Of a stretch of DNA of 61,582 nucleotides, positions 43,562 through 51,630 are shown piece by piece. How positions within the stretch are numbered: the stretch's first letter is position 1; each line of letters opens with the position of its first letter. The DNA is taken from NCBI GenBank assembly GCA_900549235.1, contig URNT01000021.1:1-61582 (forward strand). The letters run 5' to 3'. The DNA is from an uncultured Clostridium sp. (GTDB lineage: Bacteria > Bacillota > Clostridia > Lachnospirales > Lachnospiraceae). The translations under genes and the position numbers were made by a program. The notes under the pieces are model-generated. The model did not search any database. It was not told the origin of the DNA and saw only the letters and a list, made by a program, of their open reading frames with translations.

Positions 43562-45358
43562 ATGCCGGAGCCTTCTATGTATTCTAATTTAACAAAGCAC
43601 AGAAAGAACACAGCCGTCCTGGGACTCCTGATCACTCTGGCAATGATCAGCCTGTCAGGGCGGCTTGGTTATCTTATGCTCCTTCGGGCTGAGCATTACA
43701 GCGCCATGGCCCAGGAACTTCATCAGAGGGAGCGGAGCATCAAGGCGGCAAGAGGGCGGATCATCGACGCGACGGGTACGGTAATCGCGGATAACCGGAC
43801 GGTCTGTACGGTATCGGTGATCTATAACCAGGTAAAGGACCGGGAACAGGTGATCCGCGTTCTCAGTGAGGAGCTTGAGCTGGATGAGGCCCAGGTCAGG
43901 AAAAAGGTGGAAAAGCGCAGCTCCAGGGAGATCATCCGCACCAATGTGGATAAGGCTCTGGGAGATAAGCTGCGCTCCTACGGCCTTGCGGGGGTGAAGG
44001 TAGACGAGGATTACAAGCGCTATTACCCGTATGGAAGCCTGGCTTCCAAGGTACTGGGCTTTACCGGCGGTGATAATCAGGGTATCATAGGCCTGGAGGT
44101 AAAGTATGAGCCCTACTTAAAAGGCATAAACGGAACCATCCTTACCATGACAGATGCCAGAGGAGTGGAACTGCCAAACGGGGCGGAGGACCGGATCGAG
44201 CCCATCGCCGGCAACGACCTGCATATCAGCCTGGATGTAAATATCCAGCAATATGCCCAGCAGCTTGCCTACCAGATCCTGGAAAAGAAAAATGCCAGAA
44301 ATGTTTCCATTATTGTGATGAACCCCCAGAACGGCGAGCTGATGGCCCTTGTGAATGTTCCCGAATTTGACTTAAATGATCCCTTTACCCTGGATCAGAA
44401 CTTAAGAAGCCAGCGGCTTTTGGAACTGGCGGCGGAGCATCAGGGAGCCTCCGGCGCCCAAAAGCAGGAGCTGTTAAACCAGATGTGGAGAAACACCTGC
44501 ATCAACGATACCTATGAGCCCGGCTCTACCTTTAAGATCATAACCGCCGCGGCGGGACTGGAGGCGGGGGTGGTAAGCCTGACAGACCAGTTCAGCTGTC
44601 CGGGCTTTCGGGTGGTGGAGGATCGGAGGATCCGGTGCCACAAGGTAGGAGGACACGGCGGGGAAACTTTTCTGCAGGGGGCCATGAACTCCTGCAACCC
44701 GGTGTTCATCGACGTGGGGCAGAGGCTGGGGGTGGAAGGGTATTATAAATATTTTACCCAGTTCGGACTGAAGGGAAAGACTGGCATCGACCTGCCGGGA
44801 GAGGCGGCTACTATTATGCATAAAAAAGAAAATATGGGGCTGGTGGAGCTGGCTACGGTTTCATTTGGCCAGTCCTTCCAGATCACTCCCATGCAGCTGA
44901 TCACAACAGCGGCTTCCATTGTCAACGGCGGAGAGCGGGTGACGCCCCACTTTGGAGTCCGGGTGGCGGACCAGGCCCAGACTGTGGTAAAGGATCTGGA
45001 TCCCGGCCGGGGAGAGCGGATCCTTTCGGAGGAAACAAGCGCCACCATGCGCTATGTGCTGGAGCAGGTGGTAGCAGAGGGAAGCGGAAAAAAGGCGGCA
45101 GTGGAAGGCTTTTCCATCGGCGGAAAAACTGCCACCTCGGAAAAGCTGCCAAGAAGCAGAAAAAAATATATTTCCTCCTTTTTAGGTTTTGCCCCGGCGG
45201 CGTCTCCTAGGGTTATGGCCCTGATCACCATCGACGAGCCGGAGGGAATCTATTATGGCGGAACCATCGCTGCTCCCGTGGTGGGTGAGCTTTTTAAGAA
45301 TATTCTTCCTTATCTGGGAATTCCCCCAGTTCAGGAAACAACTGACGGCGGTGAATGA
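43562..45358 (+). CDS. spoVD: Class B penicillin-binding protein, SpoVD-like
   Basis: A 598-residue transpeptidase with a membrane helix (about 20-40), PBP dimer domain (about 55-205) and transpeptidase domain (about 240-585). Motifs are Ser322/Lys325 in GSTFK and Ser377-Cys-Asn; the third motif reads Lys522-Thr-Ala (GGKTATSEK) instead of Lys-Thr-Gly. It lacks the PASTA domain of B. subtilis SpoVD. Position after the first PBP and before mraY matches spoVD in Firmicutes, so a role in spore cortex synthesis with a SEDS partner is likely. An ATG at 43577 with GGAG 6 bp upstream is an equally good start. Confidence 0.88.
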   Translation: MPEPSMYSNLTKHRKNTAVLGLLITLAMISLSGRLGYLMLLRAEHYSAMAQELHQRERSIKAARGRIIDATGTVIADNRTVCTVSVIYNQVKDREQVIRVLSEELELDEAQVRKKVEKRSSREIIRTNVDKALGDKLRSYGLAGVKVDEDYKRYYPYGSLASKVLGFTGGDNQGIIGLEVKYEPYLKGINGTILTMTDARGVELPNGAEDRIEPIAGNDLHISLDVNIQQYAQQLAYQILEKKNARNVSIIVMNPQNGELMALVNVPEFDLNDPFTLDQNLRSQRLLELAAEHQGASGAQKQELLNQMWRNTCINDTYEPGSTFKIITAAAGLEAGVVSLTDQFSCPGFRVVEDRRIRCHKVGGHGGETFLQGAMNSCNPVFIDVGQRLGVEGYYKYFTQFGLKGKTGIDLPGEAATIMHKKENMGLVELATVSFGQSFQITPMQLITTAASIVNGGERVTPHFGVRVADQAQTVVKDLDPGRGERILSEETSATMRYVLEQVVAEGSGKKAAVEGFSIGGKTATSEKLPRSRKKYISSFLGFAPAASPRVMALITIDEPEGIYYGGTIAAPVVGELFKNILPYLGIPPVQETTDGGE

Positions 45359-45377
45359 ATTTTCAAACAGGCTGTGG

Positions 45378-45406
45378 TTGATTATTCCCGGAAAAAGACG
45401 TATACT
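45378..45406 (+). promoter_or_regulatory. Internal sigma-A promoter upstream of mraY
   Basis: TTGATT (45378-45383), a 17-bp spacer and TATACT (45401-45406), 41 bp before the mraY start. It would allow mraY and the following genes to be transcribed without the mraZ promoter. Confidence 0.75.
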
Positions 45407-45447
45407 AATTACCAAATAAGACATACATATGAGATTGAGGTGCCCTT

Positions 45448-46416
45448 ATGATTCATGAAACCATATTAGCTATCATTATTGCATTTGCCATCAGCGCCCT
45501 GCTGTGTCCCATTATCATTCCCTTTCTCCACAAGCTGAAATTCGGACAGCAGGTGAGGGAGGAAGGCCCCGAGAGTCATCTGAAAAAGCAGGGAACTCCT
45601 ACCATGGGCGGTCTGATCATCCTGTGCAGTATTATCATCACTTCTGTATTTTATATTCCCTCCTATCCGAAGATCATTCCGGTGCTCTTTGTGACAGTAG
45701 GTTTTGGGATCATCGGCTTTTTAGATGATTATATCAAGATCGTGATGAAGCGTTCTGAGGGCTTAAAGCCCATGCAGAAGCTGGCTGGCCAGATCGTGAT
45801 CACCGGGATTTTCGCCTGGTATATCATGGGAAGCGGGGAGGTAGGGACTGATATGCTGATCCCCTTTACCGGCGGCTTCGACGGAGGGAGCTTCCTGTCT
45901 CTGGGAATCCTTTTTGTGCCGGCCTTGTTTTTTGTTATGCTGGGAACCGATAACGGCGTGAATTTCACAGACGGTCTGGATGGCCTGTGCACCAGCGTGA
46001 CGATTCTGGTGGCCACCTTTTTAACCATTGTAGCCATCGGAGAGGATATGGGCATCAGCCCCATTACAGGAGCCGTAGTGGGAAGCCTTTTGGGATTCCT
46101 TCTGTTTAATGTGTATCCGGCCAAGGTGTTCATGGGAGATACAGGCTCTCTGGCCCTGGGCGGTTTTGTGGCGGCATCTGCCTATATGATGCGTCTGCCC
46201 CTTTTTATCCCTATCATTGGACTGATCTACCTGGTAGAGGTGCTTTCTGTTATCATCCAGGTAACCTATTTTAAAAAGACCGGGGGAAAGCGTATCTTTA
46301 AAATGGCCCCCATCCACCACCATTTTGAACTCTGCGGATGGTCAGAGACACGGGTGGTAGCCGTATTTGCAATTGTAACTGCCATGCTGTGCATGGTGGC
46401 GTATCTGGGACTGTAA
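45448..46416 (+). CDS. mraY: Phospho-N-acetylmuramoyl-pentapeptide transferase
   Basis: A 322-residue polytopic enzyme (ten helices) that links UDP-MurNAc-pentapeptide to undecaprenyl phosphate, forming lipid I. Signature segments are present: KKQGTPTMGGL, the FLDDYIK Asp pair, NFTDGLDGL, and the late MAPIHHHFELCGW His cluster. Length and order fit the family. Start ATG follows GAGGTG. A separate promoter lies upstream, and a 143-bp structured gap separates it from murD. Confidence 0.97.
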   Translation: MIHETILAIIIAFAISALLCPIIIPFLHKLKFGQQVREEGPESHLKKQGTPTMGGLIILCSIIITSVFYIPSYPKIIPVLFVTVGFGIIGFLDDYIKIVMKRSEGLKPMQKLAGQIVITGIFAWYIMGSGEVGTDMLIPFTGGFDGGSFLSLGILFVPALFFVMLGTDNGVNFTDGLDGLCTSVTILVATFLTIVAIGEDMGISPITGAVVGSLLGFLLFNVYPAKVFMGDTGSLALGGFVAASAYMMRLPLFIPIIGLIYLVEVLSVIIQVTYFKKTGGKRIFKMAPIHHHFELCGWSETRVVAVFAIVTAMLCMVAYLGL

Positions 46417-46438
46417 GCGGCAGGATTACAGCAGCCTA

Positions 46439-46532
46439 GTGTGCTCTCGAAATCTCTTTGTGCTCAGATTTGTGTGCGGATGGCGGAAAATCAGCCACAA
46501 AGATGAGTGCAGGGGAGATTCCTAGAGTACAC
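46439..46532 (+). other. Structured mraY-murD intergenic segment
   Basis: Three nested stems can form: 46439-46447 with 46524-46532 (9 bp, one G-T), 46451-46456 with 46515-46520 (6 bp), and 46457-46462 with 46496-46501 (6 bp). The murD ribosome site AAGGAGG starts 10 nt after the outer stem. There is no T-run, so it is not a simple terminator. A leader or processing signal is possible; base pairing is read by eye only. Confidence 0.45.
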
Positions 46533-46559
46533 CCTAAGCGTAAGGAGGTTAAGTGACAG

Positions 46560-47996
46560 ATGAACCAGAGTCAGAGAGTATTAGTTGCGGGAACCGGCAT
46601 CAGCGGGATCTCAGCCGCCAGGCTTATCTTAGGGCGGGGGGGAGACGTGGTGCTTTATGACGATAATCCGGGTTTACAGGAAGCCGAAATCAAAAGCAGG
46701 TTCGAGGACAGCTCCCATATCCATGTGGTGCTTGGAGAGCTGAAGCGCTCCGACCTGCTTGGTGTGGAGCTTTGTATCATCAGCCCCGGCATCCCTCTTA
46801 CCAGCCCCTTTGTGGCAGTGATTGACGAGGCCAGGATTCCGATCCTGGGCGAGATTGAGCTGGCTTACCAGTGCGGTCTTGGAAAGCTGGCCGCTATTAC
46901 GGGAACCAATGGAAAGACCACCACCACCGCCCTTACGGGGGCCATGGTCAGATCCTTCTATGAGGAAACCTTCGTGGTTGGAAATATCGGTGAGCCCTAT
47001 ACCTCCAGAGTGATGGAGATGACGGAGGCTTCTGTGACCGTGGCGGAGGTAAGCAGCTTCCAGCTTGAGACGATCATGGGCTTTAAGCCGGATGTCAGTG
47101 CGATCTTAAATATTACGCCGGATCATCTGGACCGTCATGGAAATATGGAAACCTATATCCAGATCAAGGAGTGCATCACCATGAACCAGACGGAAAAGGA
47201 AGCGGTGGTGCTGAACTATGACGATGAGATCCTGCGCGCCTTCGGCCAGCGTCTGCTGGAGGAACCGGAAAAGCTGGAGGAATCGGAAAAGCTGGAGGAG
47301 ACAGAGGAAGCTGAGGGAGAGGCTGCTGAGCCAGTCAGAGGCCCCAGAGTGATCTGGTTCTCCAGTCGGGAAGTCCTTTCGGACGGGATCTGCCTGTCAG
47401 GAGATCAGATCGTATTCTGTAAAAACGGAAAGGAAACTCCGGTGGTCAATATCCATGACCTAAAGCTTTTAGGACGCCACAACCATGAAAATGTAATGGC
47501 GGCGGCAGCCATTGCAAGGGAGCTTGGGGTGCCTTTGGAGAAGATCGCGGAGACGGCAAGGAAATTTGAGCCGGTGGAGCACCGGATCGAGTTTGTAAGG
47601 GAACGCACCGGCGTCCGCTATTACAACGATTCCAAGGGAACCAACCCGGACGCGGCTATCCAGGCTCTGCGGGCCATGCCGGGTTCCACCATTCTGATCG
47701 CGGGGGGCTACGATAAAAATGCCTCCTACGATAGCTGGGTGTCTGAATTTGAGGGGAAGGTAAAGTACCTGATCCTCATCGGCCAGACCAGGGATAAGAT
47801 TGCTGCCTGCGCCAAGGAACACGGCTTTACGGAGATCATGTACGCAGAGGATTTAAAGGAGGCGGTTCAGGTCAGCGCGGTGTATGCGGATATTGGGGAC
47901 TATGTCCTCTTAAGCCCGGCCTGCGCAAGCTGGGGGATGTTCCGTGATTTTGAAGAACGGGGACGCTTTTTCAAAGAATGCGTCATGGCGTTGTAG
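46560..47996 (+). CDS. murD: UDP-N-acetylmuramoylalanine--D-glutamate ligase
   Basis: A 478-residue Mur ligase that adds D-Glu to UDP-MurNAc-L-Ala in the cytoplasm. Domain 1 is Rossmann-like (VAGTGISGISAARL). Domain 2 has the ATP loop ITGTNGKTTTTAL and the metal and catalytic segments EVSSFQLE and ITPDHLDRHG. Domain 3 starts near VEHRIEFV, with YNDSKGTNPDAA. It is about 25-30 residues longer than typical because of a Glu-rich insertion at about 233-260, encoded by an 18-bp tandem repeat. AAGGAGG lies 11 bp upstream. The stop runs into the ftsW ribosome site. Confidence 0.96.
   Translation: MNQSQRVLVAGTGISGISAARLILGRGGDVVLYDDNPGLQEAEIKSRFEDSSHIHVVLGELKRSDLLGVELCIISPGIPLTSPFVAVIDEARIPILGEIELAYQCGLGKLAAITGTNGKTTTTALTGAMVRSFYEETFVVGNIGEPYTSRVMEMTEASVTVAEVSSFQLETIMGFKPDVSAILNITPDHLDRHGNMETYIQIKECITMNQTEKEAVVLNYDDEILRAFGQRLLEEPEKLEESEKLEETEEAEGEAAEPVRGPRVIWFSSREVLSDGICLSGDQIVFCKNGKETPVVNIHDLKLLGRHNHENVMAAAAIARELGVPLEKIAETARKFEPVEHRIEFVRERTGVRYYNDSKGTNPDAAIQALRAMPGSTILIAGGYDKNASYDSWVSEFEGKVKYLILIGQTRDKIAACAKEHGFTEIMYAEDLKEAVQVSAVYADIGDYVLLSPACASWGMFRDFEERGRFFKECVMAL
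47256..47300 (+). repeat. 18-bp tandem repeat inside murD
   Basis: Two units (47256-47273, 47274-47291) differ at one base, and a third half unit follows. They encode repeated LEEPEK/LEESEK/LEE in frame, creating a charged surface insertion in MurD domain 2. Confidence 0.8.
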
Positions 47997-48003
47997 GAGG
48001 TAA

Positions 48004-49194
48004 ATGCATATGGCAGGAAACGGGCAGCGTCAGCCCTCACAGCAGCCGCCGCAGCAGAGGCCGGCAAAGAAGAAAAAGGTAAAACGGTTTTATGACTACA
48101 GCCTGCTGTTCAGTATTATTTTCCTTACGGCCTTCGGGCTGGTGATGATCTACAGCGCCAGCTCTTATACGGCTCAGCTCCAGCATGGGGACGCGGCCTA
48201 TTATATGAAACGCCAGGCCGCTATTGCGGCCGGCGGCTTTATTGGTATGCTTGTGATCTCCAAGATCAATTATCATGTCTGGGCCAGATTTGCAGTGCTT
48301 GGCCTGATTACAAGCTACATACTGATGCTTCTTGTAACCGTTGTGGGAAAAGAGGTAAACGGAAAACGGCGCTGGCTGGTTGTGGGGCCCATTCAGTTCC
48401 AGCCTACGGAGGTGGCAAAGATCGGGGTAATCTTGTTCCTGGCGGTATTTATCACGATTCTGGGAAAGCGGGTGAACCAGCTAAGGAGCGTAAGGATCCT
48501 GCTGACAGCTACCGTTCCCATCGGCGGTATCGTTGCCATGAATAACTTAAGCTCGGGCATCATTGTATGCGGCATTATCTTTGTCATGCTCTTTGTTGCC
48601 TGTAAGATCAAATGGCCTTTCTTTGCCATTGGCGGGAGCGGCCTGTTCTGCCTTGCCTTTGCCGGGCCTATCGGAAATGCCCTTTTGCAGATCGGGCTTT
48701 TACAGCCCTATCAGTACCGGCGTATTGAGGCCTGGCTGAACCCGGAGCTGGATCCTGAGGGCAAGGGCTTCCAGGTCCTTCAGGGGCTTTACGCCATTGG
48801 CTCCGGAGGTCTGGTAGGACAGGGGCTGGGAGAGAGCATCCAGAAGCTGGGCTTTCTTCCTGAGTCCCAGAATGATATGATATTTGCCATTATCTGTGAG
48901 GAGCTGGGGCTGTTTGGGGCAGTTTCCATTATTCTGGTCTATCTGTTCATCATCTACCGCCTGATGGTCATTGCCAATAACGCGCCGGATCTGTTTGGCG
49001 CTCTTCTGGTGGTGGGGGTGATGGGGCAGATCGCCATCCAGGTGATCTTAAATATCGCCGTTGTTACCAATACCATCCCCAACACCGGTATTACCCTTCC
49101 CTTTGTAAGCTACGGCGGCACCTCTGTTTTGTTCCTTCTGGTAGAAATGGGGCTGGTTCTTGCCGTATCCAACCAGATCCGTCTGGAAAAATAG
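48004..49194 (+). CDS. ftsW: SEDS glycosyltransferase FtsW (or SpoVE)
   Basis: A 396-residue SEDS-family peptidoglycan polymerase with about ten membrane helices. It uses lipid II to build glycan strands together with a class B PBP. Family segments: FGLVMIYSASSY in the first helix, VVGKEVNGKRRWL with FQPTEVAKI, SESQNDMIFAIICEELG-like PESQNDMIFAIICEELG, and the final NTIPNTGITLPFVSYGGTS. The N-terminus is basic and Gln/Pro-rich. AGGAGG overlaps the murD stop; ATG at 48010 is better spaced than 48004. With two PBPs upstream, this may serve either division or cortex synthesis. Confidence 0.94.
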   Translation: MHMAGNGQRQPSQQPPQQRPAKKKKVKRFYDYSLLFSIIFLTAFGLVMIYSASSYTAQLQHGDAAYYMKRQAAIAAGGFIGMLVISKINYHVWARFAVLGLITSYILMLLVTVVGKEVNGKRRWLVVGPIQFQPTEVAKIGVILFLAVFITILGKRVNQLRSVRILLTATVPIGGIVAMNNLSSGIIVCGIIFVMLFVACKIKWPFFAIGGSGLFCLAFAGPIGNALLQIGLLQPYQYRRIEAWLNPELDPEGKGFQVLQGLYAIGSGGLVGQGLGESIQKLGFLPESQNDMIFAIICEELGLFGAVSIILVYLFIIYRLMVIANNAPDLFGALLVVGVMGQIAIQVILNIAVVTNTIPNTGITLPFVSYGGTSVLFLLVEMGLVLAVSNQIRLEK

Positions 49195-49281
49195 GGAAAT
49201 CATGCACTCCGGGGCCATTTCCTGCATATGCTTTAGTAGAGAGACGCTTCTGCACAGAGCATAGATCCGGGAGGTACCAGG

Positions 49282-50559
49282 TTGTCAGTGATCGAGATAC
49301 ATGGCCTTAAGCCCCTTTTGGGGCAGGTGTCCATACAGGGTTCCAAAAATGCGGTTCTGCCTATGATGGCAGCATCCCTGCTTCATAAAGGTATTACTGT
49401 ACTGTCCAATGTTCCCCTTATACAGGATGTATCCTGTATGAGGGACATACTGACCTGCCTGGGCTGCCGGTGTGTCTGCCAGGGAAACTGCCTGGTGATT
49501 GATGCCAGGCAGGTATCAGAGACACGGATCCCCGAAGCCTATGTAACGGCCATGCGCTCCTCCATCATTGTGCTGGGGGCTCTCCTTGGACGGCTGGGAG
49601 AAGGCGAGAGCTGCTATCCCGGAGGCTGCCTGATCGGCGCAAGGCCTATTGATCTTCATCTGATGGCGCTCAGAGAGCTGGGAGCTGTGATCCGGGAGGA
49701 GGACGGGATCCTTTATGCCAGGGCCGGAAAGGACGGCCTTACAGGCGCAAGGATCTACCTGCCTTACCCAAGCGTGGGGGCCACGGAGCAGGCCATCCTT
49801 GCTTCTGTCCTTGCCAAGGGGGTAACGGTGATCCGGGGAGCGGCCATGGAGCCTGAGATCCGACAGCTGTGTCATTTCCTTAATAATATGGGCGCCGTGA
49901 TCTGTGGTATGGGCACCAGCCAGCTGATGATACAGGGAGTAGATGTCCTCCATGACAGCAGCTTCCAGGTAGAAGGGGATCGGATTGTAGCAGGAACCTA
50001 TGGAGCGGCGGTGGCCGCAGCCGGCGGAAATGTGATTTTAAAGGGAGCGGATCCCGGCTCACTCCGGGTGCCTCTGGGGCTTTTAGAGCAGGCCGGGGCC
50101 CAGATCATCAGAGATGGGGAAAAGAAGGAGATCCAGATCCGTATGGAAACACGTCCGGGAAGCCTGACCGTAGAAACGGGGCCTTATCCTGCCTTTCCCA
50201 CAGATCTTCAGTCCCCTTTTATGGCGGTACTGGCATCGGGGAAGGGGGTGAGCGTTCTGGAGGAGCGGGTATTTGAAGGACGCTTCGCCACTGCAGAAGC
50301 TTTAAAGAGCATGGGGGCAGATATACGGATTCAGGACAGAATGGCCATCATCCGGGGAATCTATCCTTTAAAGGGAGCCTCCGTAAAAGCGGCGGATCTA
50401 AGGGGCGGAGCGGCTTTGGTGGTCGGCGCCCTGGCGGCAGAGGGAGAGACCAGGATCGGCGGCTGCACCCATATACAGAGAGGGTATGAGGATATATGCC
50501 GGGATCTGGCCGCCCTGGGAGCGGAGATCAGATGGCGGGAACAGGAGCAGGCAGAGTAA
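49282..50559 (+). CDS. murA: UDP-N-acetylglucosamine 1-carboxyvinyltransferase
   Basis: A 425-residue MurA, which transfers enolpyruvate from PEP to UDP-GlcNAc, the first committed step of peptidoglycan synthesis. Active-site residues: Lys22-Asn23 in GSKNAVLP, Cys116 in GGCLIGARPID (the fosfomycin-target Cys), and the Asp in FPTDLQSPF. The start is TTG with GGGAGG 7 bp upstream. In B. subtilis this cluster position holds murG and murB instead. Some Firmicutes have two MurA paralogs; which one this is cannot be told. Confidence 0.94.
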   Translation: MSVIEIHGLKPLLGQVSIQGSKNAVLPMMAASLLHKGITVLSNVPLIQDVSCMRDILTCLGCRCVCQGNCLVIDARQVSETRIPEAYVTAMRSSIIVLGALLGRLGEGESCYPGGCLIGARPIDLHLMALRELGAVIREEDGILYARAGKDGLTGARIYLPYPSVGATEQAILASVLAKGVTVIRGAAMEPEIRQLCHFLNNMGAVICGMGTSQLMIQGVDVLHDSSFQVEGDRIVAGTYGAAVAAAGGNVILKGADPGSLRVPLGLLEQAGAQIIRDGEKKEIQIRMETRPGSLTVETGPYPAFPTDLQSPFMAVLASGKGVSVLEERVFEGRFATAEALKSMGADIRIQDRMAIIRGIYPLKGASVKAADLRGGAALVVGALAAEGETRIGGCTHIQRGYEDICRDLAALGAEIRWREQEQAE

Positions 50560-50581
50560 AGAAAGCCAGATGAGGTACCAG

Positions 50582-51313
50582 ATGAGAAGATTTTTAAGAC
50601 GTCATCGGACAGGAGCGGGGATTGGGACAGTAGTGATCCTACTGGCGGCGATCCTCTTTCTGTCTGTCCGGATACAGACCATTACCATCACAGGAAGCAC
50701 ACATTATACGCCGGAGCAGATAGAGGAATATCTGTTTTCAGGGCGGTTGGGAAGAAATTCGGCCTTTGCTTATATCCAGGCCAGGTTCCGTCCTCATGTA
50801 CAGATTCCTTTTGTGCAGGATTATAAGATTGTATTCCACGGCCCCTTTGAGGCGGAGGTGATCCTGTATGAAAAGAGCATTGTGGGATATGTGTCTTATA
50901 TGAGCAGCTATATGTACTTTGATAAGGACGGCATTATAGTGGAAAGCTCTGGGAATAAGCTGGAGGGGGTCCCGTGGATCACGGGAATGGATTTCGGGCA
51001 GATTGTGCTGTACAAGCCGCTTCCGGTGGAGGACCAGGGAGTTTTTGAGGAGGTCCTGAACCTGACCCAGCAGCTTTCTGTGTATGAGATTCCGGTGGAT
51101 AGAATTGAGTACGGAGCTCATGGACAGGCTTCTCTTTTTATCGGGGAAATGGAGGTGACCCTGGGGGATAATACTGATATTGATGGGAAGATCTCTACTC
51201 TTAATGATATACTGAAGGCCCAGCCTCAGCTTACGGGGATCAGCGGGGTGCTGGAGCTGGAGAAGTATAGTGAGGCGGACAGCAGGGCGGGGATTACGTT
51301 TAGGAGGAAATGA
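50582..51313 (+). CDS. ftsQ: Cell division protein FtsQ/DivIB
   Basis: A 243-residue bitopic protein: short basic cytoplasmic N-terminus, one membrane helix (about 15-35), then an extracellular POTRA-like domain starting at IQTITITGSTHYTPEQIEEYL and a beta domain to about 230. FtsQ/DivIB bridges FtsL-DivIC to the divisome. The start at 50582 has GAGG 6 bp upstream; an ATG at 50570 is less well placed. It lies 22 bp after murA. A 317-bp gap to ftsZ follows, holding a structured element and the ftsZ promoter. Confidence 0.9.
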   Translation: MRRFLRRHRTGAGIGTVVILLAAILFLSVRIQTITITGSTHYTPEQIEEYLFSGRLGRNSAFAYIQARFRPHVQIPFVQDYKIVFHGPFEAEVILYEKSIVGYVSYMSSYMYFDKDGIIVESSGNKLEGVPWITGMDFGQIVLYKPLPVEDQGVFEEVLNLTQQLSVYEIPVDRIEYGAHGQASLFIGEMEVTLGDNTDIDGKISTLNDILKAQPQLTGISGVLELEKYSEADSRAGITFRRK

Positions 51314-51335
51314 AGCACATTTTCGCGGAGGGGAC

Positions 51336-51478
51336 GGACGGCTTGTCTTCTTGCCCTGGGAAGCGGGCAAGAAGCATCGGATGTCCATCCGATGGGAGAT
51401 GAAGATTAAAAAGAGGCTTACAAGCGAGCTTGACGCCTCTTTTCAACCTTCATCTCCCGCCGTCCTGGATTTTTTTTT
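51336..51478 (+). ncRNA. Candidate four-way-junction RNA / terminator between ftsQ and ftsZ
   Basis: Outer stem GGACGGC (51336-51342) pairs with GCCGTCC (51459-51465). Inside are three hairpins in series: 51347-51356 with 51365-51374 (10 bp perfect), 51375-51383 with 51386-51394 (8-9 bp), and 51394-51417 with 51435-51458 (22 of 24 paired), the last capped by a CAAG/CTTG mini-stem. Nine Ts follow at 51470-51478. The whole 130 nt is base-paired around one junction, far more than a terminator needs. It may be a structured RNA, an elaborate terminator or a small repeat element. No coding frame explains it. Confidence 0.65.
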
Positions 51479-51488
51479 GAATTCAGGG

Positions 51489-51517
51489 TTGATATTTTTT
51501 GTAAAATCAAATATAGT
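51489..51517 (+). promoter_or_regulatory. Sigma-A promoter of ftsZ
   Basis: TTGATA (51489-51494), a 17-bp spacer and TATAGT (51512-51517). It starts 11 bp after the T-run of the structured element and gives a leader of about 105 nt. Confidence 0.75.
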
Positions 51518-51630
51518 ATTAGGTAGGCTGGAGCGTAAGTGATTTTTGACACGCTCGGGAATCTATGGATTTTGGTATCACAATAGAAGAAAAGACTTTG
51601 CGGAGTCAGGGAATAAGGAGGATATGGATC

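Noticed and set aside
47256..47300. Frameshift or assembly error in murD
   Set aside because: The repeats are multiples of three, keep the frame, and the flanking MurD domains are intact on both sides.
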